From the NCBI GenBank assembly GCA_016180725.1, contig JACPAR010000017.1, positions 1 through 35,378 of the forward strand: a DNA stretch of 35,378 nt. The letters run 5' to 3'. Below, in pieces: positions 24,954 through 33,594 of the stretch (its first letter is position 1; each line of letters starts with the position of its first letter). The notes below the pieces were generated by a model. It did not search any database, was not told the origin of the DNA, and saw nothing but the letters and a program-made list of their open reading frames with translations. The stretch comes from Candidatus Levyibacteriota bacterium (lineage in GTDB: Bacteria; Patescibacteriota; Microgenomatia; Levybacterales; UBA12049). A program made the translations under genes and the position numbers.

Positions 24954-26453
24954 CTATTTCGATGCAATAGATGCCTTAACAAAATCCTGTGCCCACTGAT
25001 AAACATTTTTCTCTTCCAAAGTATTAGCCATATTTTTTAGTCTTTGCACTTTTTCTTCCTTATTCATCTCAAGCCCTCTTTTAATTACGGCGGCAACCTC
25101 ATCTATATCGTATGGATTAACAATAAGCGCCGATGTTAAATCTATGGCCGAACCGGCAAACTGCGACAAAACCAACATCCCGGGGTTATTTGCCGACTCC
25201 GAAGCAATAACAAATTCTTTGGAAACCAAATTCATACCGTCATCAAGCGGCGTAACCAAACAAAGATTTGCCTTCCTATAAAGATTTATAGCCTCTGTTC
25301 TGGTAAACACTTTATAAATAAGATTAATTGGTTGCCAATTTTTATTTCCGTATTTTTCATTAATTCTTTTTGCAATAGAATACAGGTCTTTTTTAAGATC
25401 TTTATAAGACTTAACCTTTTCTCTGGAAGGCGCAATTATGCCAACATATGTTACTTGTCCCCTGGAGCCGGGATTTTTTTCAAAGAATTTATCCAAAGCA
25501 AAAAGTCTTACCCGTAATCCTTTTGTATAGTCAAGTCTGTCAATTCCCAAAATAACCTTATTTTTGTCAAAAAACTTATCAAGTTTACTTCTTTTTTTGG
25601 AAACACCAAGAATATTTTTAATAATCATCGACAAGAGATTTTCTTCACTGTCTTCTTTTTCCACAAAAGATCTTACAACATCCGTATCAATCCCCATAGG
25701 AAGAGAACCAACTGTAGTAATATGGTCGTTATAATGGAGTCTGCCCCGTTCCTCATCAACCCTTAACTCTAACTCGCGCCTGGCGGTATCAATAAAGTTT
25801 TTAGCTTGATATCCTCTATGAAATGCCAAAAAATCGCAGTTTAGCAAACTTTCCAAGATTTCCTTTTTATATGGTAAAACCCTAAAAGCCTCCCAGGTTG
25901 GCCAGGGAATATGCCAAAACATTGCTACAACCGTATCTTTGGACTTATCCAAATATTTTGGTACAAGACTAAGCTGAAAATCGTTAATCCAAATAAAAGT
26001 TTTGCCTTTTATCTCCTCTTTTATTGCCTGGGCAAATCTTTGATTGACTTTTTTGTACCCTTCATACCAATCGTCATTAAACTCAGGTCTTTCGAAAGCA
26101 ACGTGACATAAAGGCCATAATGTTTGTATGGAAAAACCGTCGTAATACTTTTCTGCCTCATCTTCGGGAAAAAATAATCTTTTTAAAGTGTAATCTCCAT
26201 CAGGGTCTTTTACTAAATATTTGCCTTTTGAATCAGCAACCTGTCTATCCTGTGGCGTCTTGCCTCTGGCAATGTAAATAGCTTTCGAAGCTTTGGCAAC
26301 GGGGTCTAAACCAACAGAAACTCCACCTATCGGCAATGTAGAAACAATTTTTCCGTTTTTCTCTCTGTGAATTCTGGTTTGAGCCTCTGCTGCCATTACC
26401 AGCTTAAAGTCCTGCGCAGCAAAAAAATCTCTTAAATCATAAAAGGAAAGCAT
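24954..26453 (-). CDS. otsA: GT20 alpha,alpha-trehalose-phosphate synthase-like
   Basis: GGVSVGLDP, FIWINDFQLSLVPKYL, FWHIPWPTWEAFRVLPYKKEIL, GIDRLDYTKGL, LVTPLDDGMNLVSKEFV. Confidence 0.88.
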   Translation of the reverse strand: MLSFYDLRDFFAAQDFKLVMAAEAQTRIHREKNGKIVSTLPIGGVSVGLDPVAKASKAIYIARGKTPQDRQVADSKGKYLVKDPDGDYTLKRLFFPEDEAEKYYDGFSIQTLWPLCHVAFERPEFNDDWYEGYKKVNQRFAQAIKEEIKGKTFIWINDFQLSLVPKYLDKSKDTVVAMFWHIPWPTWEAFRVLPYKKEILESLLNCDFLAFHRGYQAKNFIDTARRELELRVDEERGRLHYNDHITTVGSLPMGIDTDVVRSFVEKEDSEENLLSMIIKNILGVSKKRSKLDKFFDKNKVILGIDRLDYTKGLRVRLFALDKFFEKNPGSRGQVTYVGIIAPSREKVKSYKDLKKDLYSIAKRINEKYGNKNWQPINLIYKVFTRTEAINLYRKANLCLVTPLDDGMNLVSKEFVIASESANNPGMLVLSQFAGSAIDLTSALIVNPYDIDEVAAVIKRGLEMNKEEKVQRLKNMANTLEEKNVYQWAQDFVKASIASK

Positions 26454-26499
26454 ATCAGTTGTATAAGTATATCATTATCTACCATCTACTTTCTATCGT

Positions 26500-27231
26500 C
26501 TAATTATTTGATCTTAATTTTTCTTTTAAAATCAAAAAGATGAATTCAAGGAGAGCAAGCTGACGCTTGACTCGCCAAGGCTGAACAATTAATCGAAACA
26601 GCCACTCAAATCCTAAAGATCTAATCCACACCGGCGCCCTACTAACATTTCCGCTTAGATAATCAAATGACCCTCCCACTCCAATCATTACCCTGGCCGG
26701 AATCTTATTAATATGGCTAATCATCCATTCTTCCTGTTTTGGAAACCCGAAGGCAACGAAGAGGATATCTATATAACCGTTATAATTTTTATAAAAATTA
26801 TAACGGTTATAATCTTCCCCCGCAAAAGCAACCTTTAAGCCCGGGAATTTGGACACCAAGCACTCGGCAGTAAGCTCTGCTATTTTTGGACCACCCCCAA
26901 GAAATCCCACCGTTATAGGCTTTTTTGAACACTCATTGCACAGCTTTTCCAACAGGTCAACTCCCGTTACCCTCTCGTGAAAACTTTTACCCACGATTTT
27001 ACCTGCCCAAATTACACCAATGCCGTCGGGAAGGGCTAATCGAGCATTGTTAAGTATTTGTCTAAACTCCTTGTTTTTACTTGCATGGACCAAAATTTCC
27101 GGATTTGGGGTTACAACATAGTAGTTTTCACCCTTTTCCTTTAGGCCTTGTATCATATACTCTAGGATTTGTCTTTCTGTTGCGTTTGTTATCCCAACGT
27201 TAAGTAAATTTTTCTTCTCTAACTGTTTCAT
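26500..27231 (-). CDS. WecG/TagA/CpsF (GT26) family glycosyltransferase
   Basis: VTPNPEILVHASKNKEFRQILNNARLALPDGIGVIWA, DILFVAFGFPKQEEWM, GVGGSFDYLSGNVSRAPVWIRSLGFEWLFRL. Confidence 0.9.
   Translation of the reverse strand: MKQLEKKNLLNVGITNATERQILEYMIQGLKEKGENYYVVTPNPEILVHASKNKEFRQILNNARLALPDGIGVIWAGKIVGKSFHERVTGVDLLEKLCNECSKKPITVGFLGGGPKIAELTAECLVSKFPGLKVAFAGEDYNRYNFYKNYNGYIDILFVAFGFPKQEEWMISHINKIPARVMIGVGGSFDYLSGNVSRAPVWIRSLGFEWLFRLIVQPWRVKRQLALLEFIFLILKEKLRSNN
26772..26811. repeat. 40-nt perfect palindrome inside the WecG-like CDS
   Basis: TATAACCGTTATAATTTTTATAAAAATTATAACGGTTATA. Confidence 0.9.
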
Positions 27232-27576
27232 TTAATTATAGGATAAGTTTATCCAGCTTAATCTAAGTTATAATCTATTATTTATGAGCAAAATTATTAC
27301 TCTGGTTTTTGCTTGTCTAATTAAACTAAATCAATAAATGGTATAAAACCTAATCGCCTTTTTATTAACTTTACTATAGCTCTACTTCGTCGTGAAACTT
27401 TGTACCTTTGTCAAACTCTTCATTAAACAAATCCAAAGCTAAAAATTAATATAGGATTTACAAGCGTAGCTTGTAATTTTTAATCAACTAATTATCCAAT
27501 TAACCAATCATCTAATCAACTAATAAATATTTGTTGATTGGCTTATTAACTGATTTGTTGATTTGTTGATTAATAT

Positions 27577-28635
27577 CTATTTCTTACTGATGCTTCTTTT
27601 ATATAGTTCTATGTTTTCTAAAGCCACACCAGTCCCTCTTACTACACACAAAAGTGGATCTTCGGCAATATGGCAAGGAACTCCTGTTATTTGCGTCATT
27701 AGTTTATCTAAGTTTCTAACAAGCGAGGTTCCCCCGGACATAACAACACCTTTATCAATAATGTCGGAAGCCAGTTCCGGGGGCGTTTGCTCCAGTACCC
27801 CTTTAACCGCTTGAATTATGTCCAGCAAAACAGGCTTTATCGCTTCGCTAATCTGAGCCTCTGTAAGTTCGATTGTGCGGGGAAGTCCAGAGACCGTATC
27901 TCTTCCTCTAATTTCTTTGGCGTAGCCGGATCCAGCTTCGCTGGACATTTTTCGTAGATCACTTTTCTCCTCCGGCAAAGCGTTGCCTATGGCAATTTTA
28001 ATTTCTTCGGCTGTCCGCTCGCCAATAAGCAGATTAAATTTTTTCTTGGTGTAGCTGGCTATAGCCTCGTCAATTTTGTTGCCGCCAACCCTAACCGAAT
28101 TGTGCACAACAACTCCGCCAAGCGAAATAACTGCCGCTTCTGTTGAGCCTCCGCCTATATCAACAACCATGTGTCCGGCAGCCTGGGCGATTGGAATTTT
28201 TGCTCCAATGGCCGCAGCAAGCGGTTCTTCTATTAAATAAGCAACTTTTGCCCCGGCCGACATTGTGGCATCTAATACTGCTCTTCTTTCAACCTGGGTT
28301 ACGCCGGATGGAATACAAACCATAACTTCGGGCTTAAAAAATCGCGATCTGCCGCACGACTTGTCGATAAAATAGGAAAGCATTGCCTCCGTAATTGTGT
28401 AATTGGCAATTACGCCGTCGCGAAGAGGTCTTAGGGCAACAATATTTCCCGGGGTTCTGCCCAGCATTTCTTTTGCTTCTTTGCCAACTGCAACCACTCG
28501 GTCTTCTTCGGCTGTTACAGCTACGACTGTGGGCTCGTTGAGAACAATACCCTCTCCGGCAAGGTAAACGAGGGTGTTGGCGGTACCAAGATCTATACCG
28601 ATTTTTTTGTTTGAGAACATCATAAACTTCTTCAA
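27577..28635 (-). CDS. mreB: Rod shape-determining protein MreB
   Basis: KKIGIDLGTANTLVYLAGEGIVLNEPTVVAV; MVVDIGGGSTEAAVISLGG; VMSGGTSLVRNLD. Confidence 0.95.
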   Translation of the reverse strand: MKKFMMFSNKKIGIDLGTANTLVYLAGEGIVLNEPTVVAVTAEEDRVVAVGKEAKEMLGRTPGNIVALRPLRDGVIANYTITEAMLSYFIDKSCGRSRFFKPEVMVCIPSGVTQVERRAVLDATMSAGAKVAYLIEEPLAAAIGAKIPIAQAAGHMVVDIGGGSTEAAVISLGGVVVHNSVRVGGNKIDEAIASYTKKKFNLLIGERTAEEIKIAIGNALPEEKSDLRKMSSEAGSGYAKEIRGRDTVSGLPRTIELTEAQISEAIKPVLLDIIQAVKGVLEQTPPELASDIIDKGVVMSGGTSLVRNLDKLMTQITGVPCHIAEDPLLCVVRGTGVALENIELYKRSISKK

Positions 28636-28636
28636 T

Positions 28637-28664
28637 TGTCATGCCAAACCAAGTTCAGGATGAC
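28637..28664. repeat. Hairpin TTGTCATgCC...GGATGACAA
   Basis: ttgtcatgccaaaccaagttcaggatgacaa. Confidence 0.5.
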
Positions 28665-28804
28665 AAGGATAACCCTATCAAAACATATCCTTAATAGATC
28701 AATTTTCTCCAGATTAGCCTTGATATAGTTGATTATATAGTTCCCTTTTCTATCTTGCAAGAGTTAGTTTGAAATTCATCCGTATAACAGTTATAATATG
28801 TTAG

Positions 28805-30040
28805 ATGAAGAAACAGTTTCTCATTTCTTTTGCAATTTTTTTATTTATTCTCACCGGCACGGCCATTGTAGTTCTTTACGGAAGAGGTTATCGTTTTGGA
28901 CTGGATAACGGAAAATTGGATTTTGCCGGAACGGGCATGCTGGTTTCCACTAGTGATCCCGACGGAGCGCAGGTATTTATTAACGGGCATCTTACTACCG
29001 CAACAAACAATACAATTAATCTTTCTCCCGGAGAATATAATGTACGCATTTTTAAAGACGGGTATTTCCCCTGGGAAAAGAAAATAAAAATAAAAAAAGA
29101 GGTCGTCTCCAAAGCGGAAGCACTGCTTTTTCCAACTGCACCTAAATTGGAAAATATAACTTCTGTTGGCGTTGGCAATCCTGCCTTAGACCCGTCCCAA
29201 ACAAGACTTGCCTACACGGTTTCCTCTCAAACTGCCAGAAAAAACGGCGTATATGTTCTTGATATGACCGGGCGGCCGGTACTTACCCTGCAAAGTTCGT
29301 CTACTCAAATAGTCGACGATACTGTTGATCAATTCTCAACCGCTCTGCTTTCCTGGTCACCCGATGGCAAAGAAATTCTGGCAACTATATCCAGCAGTCT
29401 AAAAAGCCCTACTACATACGCTCTTTCCGCGTCCACATTTAACAATTCCCCACGCGATGTTACAGCCACTCTTGATACTACAGAAAGTCTTTGGCACAAA
29501 GAAAAAATCGAAAAAGAAGAAGTAAGACAAGCTTCTCTTAAATCTGATCTCAGAAAAATAATTTCTGAAGATTTTAAAATTATTTCTTGGTCACCCGACG
29601 AAACTAAAATACTTTATATAGCTTCAAGATCTGCCACTTTGCCTTTTGTTATTACTCCCCGCCATCTTGGCGTTGACACAACACCGGAAGAAAGATCAAT
29701 AAAAGCAAATTCTTTGTATGTTTACGATATTAAAGAGGATAAGAATTTTTCAATTGAGAACTTAAGCCCGCAACCGACTAATTCCGATTTAACCGACGAA
29801 GAAAATAAAGCAGAACAACTTCCATTAACCTGGTTCCCTGACTCGCAACACTTAATTTATGTACATGATAAAAAGATAGACGTTATGGAATATGACGGCA
29901 CAAATTCAACTACTCTTTATGCCGGTCCGTTTGTAGACAATTATGTTTTTCCCTGGCCGAATGGCTCAAAAATGGTTATACTCACGAGTCTTGGAAACGC
30001 TGATATTTCCCCCAACCTCTACACGATAGAGATAAAGTAA
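28805..30040 (+). CDS. PEGA-domain protein with WD40/TolB-like repeats
   Basis: STSDPDGAQVFINGHLTTATNNTINLSPGEYNVRIFKDGYFPWEKKI; repeated SPDG/SPDE motifs. Confidence 0.8.
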   Translation: MKKQFLISFAIFLFILTGTAIVVLYGRGYRFGLDNGKLDFAGTGMLVSTSDPDGAQVFINGHLTTATNNTINLSPGEYNVRIFKDGYFPWEKKIKIKKEVVSKAEALLFPTAPKLENITSVGVGNPALDPSQTRLAYTVSSQTARKNGVYVLDMTGRPVLTLQSSSTQIVDDTVDQFSTALLSWSPDGKEILATISSSLKSPTTYALSASTFNNSPRDVTATLDTTESLWHKEKIEKEEVRQASLKSDLRKIISEDFKIISWSPDETKILYIASRSATLPFVITPRHLGVDTTPEERSIKANSLYVYDIKEDKNFSIENLSPQPTNSDLTDEENKAEQLPLTWFPDSQHLIYVHDKKIDVMEYDGTNSTTLYAGPFVDNYVFPWPNGSKMVILTSLGNADISPNLYTIEIK

Positions 30041-30096
30041 TTTGACGATAGATGATAGAAAATAGAAACTAGAATTTGAGGTTAGATGTTAGTTGT

Positions 30097-30822
30097 TTAC
30101 TTTGGCTTTGCAATAACAAGAAGGCGTTTCCATGTAGTTCCCGGCGGCCAGCAGGTTTGCAGAATTAAAGTTTCCTGGTTTTGTTTTTGACTGTTTACCA
30201 AAGAAGAAACATCGTTTGAGTCAACAATTTTAGTTTCGCTTACTTTATAATTGTACCTATTATTTTCAAAAAACATTACAACTTCATCCCCTATTGTTAA
30301 ATCTTTTAAAAGGTAAAAAACAGCATTGTAACGGCCTACATCCCAAAAATTATCTGTTGAATGGGCAAAGAGGTAAATATTTCCCTTTTTCCCCGGAAAA
30401 ACAGTTCCTTTAGCATGAGCTACTCCTTTTTGTAAAATAGGCAAAAATTCATTTTCGTTTGACGAATCAATGTTTGGAAAAACTTGTGAATTAGCTCCGA
30501 TTTTTGGTATCACAATAGAAAAATTTGTATCTTTTGGTATCAAAACTTGTTCTTTGGGGCCGGACAAAACTTGTGCAAAACCTTTATCGCCAACAATAGA
30601 AGACTGATCAATATTTCTTTGTTTTTCCAAAACTTCACCAAGTAAAGATTTTTGCGGCTCTGCAATCGTATAATGAACACCACGAACCTGGGCAACTCGA
30701 AAATGCGCTTCGTAATAAAGCGAAGGACCAAAAGTTGCCACTACGCCAAAAATTGAGAAAAGCAACAGAAAATTCCCTATGCTTCGAAGTATAATAAATC
30801 GGATAATTTCGGATCTGATCAT
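30097..30822 (-). CDS. Sortase family protein (start trimmed to MIRSEIIRF)
   Basis: N-terminal TM, YLFAHSTDN (His), ETLILQTCWPPGTTWKRLLV (Cys/Arg). Confidence 0.85.
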   Translation of the reverse strand: MIRSEIIRFIILRSIGNFLLLFSIFGVVATFGPSLYYEAHFRVAQVRGVHYTIAEPQKSLLGEVLEKQRNIDQSSIVGDKGFAQVLSGPKEQVLIPKDTNFSIVIPKIGANSQVFPNIDSSNENEFLPILQKGVAHAKGTVFPGKKGNIYLFAHSTDNFWDVGRYNAVFYLLKDLTIGDEVVMFFENNRYNYKVSETKIVDSNDVSSLVNSQKQNQETLILQTCWPPGTTWKRLLVIAKPK

Positions 30823-30897
30823 GGCGTCCCTGAGAGGAATCGAACCTCCAATCTTTCCCTTAGGACGGGACTGCTCTATCCGTTGAGCTACAGGGAC
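30822..30897 (-). tRNA. tRNA-Arg(CCT)
   Basis: GTCCCTGTAGCTCAACGGATAGAGCAGTCCCGTCCTAAGGGAAAGATTGGAGGTTCGATTCCTCTCAGGGACGCCA; acceptor and T arms pair, encoded CCA. Confidence 0.93.
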
Positions 30898-30962
30898 ATA
30901 CAAAATTTCAAATTATTCCAATTTGTATTCTAGCATAAAAGGAGGTAGAATAAAAAAGTTAA

Positions 30963-31037
30963 CGGGGATTGGCGCAGCGGTAGCGCGCACGGTTCGGGAC
31001 CGTGAGGCCGGCAGTTCAAATCTGCCATCCCCGACCA
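30963..31037 (+). tRNA. tRNA-Pro(CGG)
   Basis: CGGGGATTGGCGCAGCGGTAGCGCGCACGGTTCGGGACCGTGAGGCCGGCAGTTCAAATCTGCCATCCCCGACCA. Confidence 0.94.
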
Positions 31038-31070
31038 AACTAATAACCTTATTTATGATATGCTTTCCTC

Positions 31071-31631
31071 ATGGAAGGTTTTAAAAATCTTAGCTCCTAT
31101 ATTCTAGCTACAGTTATTCATGACTTAACAGTAATATTCTACAAACGCCATATCGATCCCCGCTCCAGAACCAAAGATCAGATGGAACAAGCAGCAAGGT
31201 CTGGAAAGCAAAATATAGCAGAAGGTTATACCATGCAAAGCCTAGAAAGCTATATAAAACTTTGCGGAGTAGCCGAAGGCTCAATTAAAGAATTGGCAGC
31301 AGACTACGAAGATTTCCTGCGCCAACATAGTTTTACCACCTGGTCGAAAGACGATCCAAGAATTAGGGTTTTTAGGGCGTTTAGGGCTTTTTGGATTGCT
31401 CCTAACCGCCCCAACACCCCAAACCTCCCTAACAACCCGGAAGAAGCCGCTAATATGCTTTTAACTTTTTGTCAAATGGAGTCCTATTTATTAAAACGGC
31501 AAATAGAAGCTCTAAAAGAAAAATTTGTAAAAGAAGGCGGCTTTAGAGAAAACCTATTTAAGAAAAGGCTGGAAGAAAAACGAATCAACAACCCTAGCAA
31601 CCCGAATCACCCTAACTCTTCGTCCAGGTAG
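31071..31631 (+). CDS. Four-helix-bundle (S23/IVS-like) protein
   Basis: DQMEQAARSGKQNIAEGYTMQSLESYIKLCGVAEGSIKELAADYEDFLRQ. Confidence 0.8.
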   Translation: MEGFKNLSSYILATVIHDLTVIFYKRHIDPRSRTKDQMEQAARSGKQNIAEGYTMQSLESYIKLCGVAEGSIKELAADYEDFLRQHSFTTWSKDDPRIRVFRAFRAFWIAPNRPNTPNLPNNPEEAANMLLTFCQMESYLLKRQIEALKEKFVKEGGFRENLFKKRLEEKRINNPSNPNHPNSSSR

Positions 31632-32071
31632 ATATGTGTAAGGTCGGTTTTTTTCCAGGGGAAAACTTCTGATGGGCTAAACATAAGTGATTCTTCTTTT
31701 TTAGCAATCTCTGCGTTTTCGGAAGCGTGAATAAGGTTGTACTGCTGGCTCATGGCAAAATCGCCCCTGATTGTGCCGGGTTCTGCTTCCCGCGCCTTTG
31801 TAACACCAACTAACTTTCGGATTGTAGCAACCGCCTCAACGCCCTCCCAAAGCATGGCAACAACAGGGTAAGACTTCATGTAGGCTTTAAGGTTGGCAAA
31901 AAACGGCTTGTCTTTGTGGTGCGCGTACCATTCGTCCAAAAGCGCATCGTCTAATGCAATCATTTTAATTGCAATAAGCTGCAGACCCTTCCGCTCGAAA
32001 CGGTGAATAATTTCGCCTGCTACTCCTCTTTGCAAACCATCGGGTTTTATTAATACAACACTTCGTTCCAT
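31607..32071 (-). CDS. ndk: Nucleoside diphosphate kinase
   Basis: MERSVVLIKPDGLQRGVAGEIIHRFERKG; active-site NLIHASEN. Confidence 0.95.
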   Translation of the reverse strand: MERSVVLIKPDGLQRGVAGEIIHRFERKGLQLIAIKMIALDDALLDEWYAHHKDKPFFANLKAYMKSYPVVAMLWEGVEAVATIRKLVGVTKAREAEPGTIRGDFAMSQQYNLIHASENAEIAKKEESLMFSPSEVFPWKKTDLTHIYLDEELG

Positions 32072-32145
32072 ATATTTAGCGTTTAGTTATCAGCGTCTAG
32101 CGTCTAGTTTTTGGAACTGAACGCTGAACGCTAGTTGCTAGACGC

Positions 32146-33450
32146 TTATAAGCTTAACAGCTTTTCAAATCTTTGTCTATCCTCAAAGTCTCCTATTACC
32201 GCAAGATTTAACGTATTGTTAACTATATATGTTTTTGCTACTCTTGCAACCTGATCTGCTGTAACATTTTCTATTTTAGCAATAACCTCATCCGGATTGT
32301 CAATTTCTTTTTCCAAAAGCTCCTGGCTGGCATAAAATCCGGCAACCGATCTGCTGTCTTCCAAATCCAATACCAAATGACCCTTTAAAAACTCCTTTGC
32401 CTTTTTTAATTCCAAACTTTGAACTTTGAACTTTGAACTTTGAACTTTTTTATATTCTTCAAGCATAACTTTTATAGATTCATCAACTCTTTTTAAGTCA
32501 ACTCCGGCAAAAGACACAAGCGTACCGGAATCCATGTAATGCTCCGAACTTGTACGCACATAATAAGCAAGACCGCGTCTTTCCCTAACTTCGTGGAATA
32601 ACCTGCTGCTCATTCCCCCGCCTAAAATTGCTGCCAAAACCGAAAGCGGATATTTGTCCTCATGATCTATCGGAACAGTTCTTACGCCTAAGGCAACATG
32701 CACTTGCTCTGTTTTTTTGTATTTAACCATAGCCTCTGGTTTTACCTGAGCGTCTCCGACCGGTTCATACTTTTTAGTACCAAAAGCGCTCATTGCTCCA
32801 AAGTGCTTTTCGACCAACTTGTTAGTTTTTTCTGAATCAATTCCTCCGGCGACAACAACGGTAATATTATGCGCGCTATACAAACTCTCCATATAGGCAA
32901 GAAAATCTTCCCTTTGAATATTTCTGATTACGTCTTTTTCTCCGGCTATATCCCAACCCATCGGCGTATTCTTATACAAAAGCTGTTCGTAAACATCGCC
33001 AATTTTTCTAACAGGTGTGTCTTCGTAAAGATTTATTTCTTCTAAGATTACTCCCCGCTCTTTGTTTATTTCTACCGGATCAAATTTTGAACGTAAAAGC
33101 ATGTCCGATAAAACATCAAGTGATAGATCGATATGGTTAGAAGATGATTTGATATAGTAACCGGTTGTTTCTTTGCCTGTGAAAGCGTTAAACTCCCCGC
33201 CCATGCCGTCTATTAAAGCTGCAATGTCTTGGGCAGTTGGCCGTTTTTCTGTGCCTTTAAACGCCATGTGTTCTAAAAAGTGGGAAATGCCGTTATTTTG
33301 TTTGGTTTCGTATCTGCTGCCTGCGCCAACCAAAACTAAAACTGTTGCGCTCTCAAAAGACGGCATTGGAATTGTTAAGACTCGAAGACCATTTGATAAT
33401 ACTTTTCGTTGAAATTGCATAGGAGAGTATCTGTTCTGATATTCTACCAT
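32146..33450 (-). CDS. M16-family zinc peptidase
   Basis: GISHFLEHMAFKGTEKRP (HxxEH) and ERGVILEEINLYED. Confidence 0.93.
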   Translation of the reverse strand: MVEYQNRYSPMQFQRKVLSNGLRVLTIPMPSFESATVLVLVGAGSRYETKQNNGISHFLEHMAFKGTEKRPTAQDIAALIDGMGGEFNAFTGKETTGYYIKSSSNHIDLSLDVLSDMLLRSKFDPVEINKERGVILEEINLYEDTPVRKIGDVYEQLLYKNTPMGWDIAGEKDVIRNIQREDFLAYMESLYSAHNITVVVAGGIDSEKTNKLVEKHFGAMSAFGTKKYEPVGDAQVKPEAMVKYKKTEQVHVALGVRTVPIDHEDKYPLSVLAAILGGGMSSRLFHEVRERRGLAYYVRTSSEHYMDSGTLVSFAGVDLKRVDESIKVMLEEYKKVQSSKFKVQSLELKKAKEFLKGHLVLDLEDSRSVAGFYASQELLEKEIDNPDEVIAKIENVTADQVARVAKTYIVNNTLNLAVIGDFEDRQRFEKLLSL

Positions 33451-33509
33451 TTAAAACCCATCTTGCCAAGAGGATAAAATGTAACCGTTCAGGATTTGAC
33501 AAAGAAATC

Positions 33510-33594
33510 GTCATTGCGAGGAGGAAGTGAAACGACCGACGAAGCAATCTTGTCCATGAAGGAGATTGCTTCGGCCTAGCGGCCTCGCAATGAC
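33510..33594. repeat. GTCATTGCGAG-type hairpin repeat, copy 3
   Basis: gtcattgcgaggagg...cgaagcaatcttgtccatgaaggagattgcttcg...cctcgcaatgac. Confidence 0.8.
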
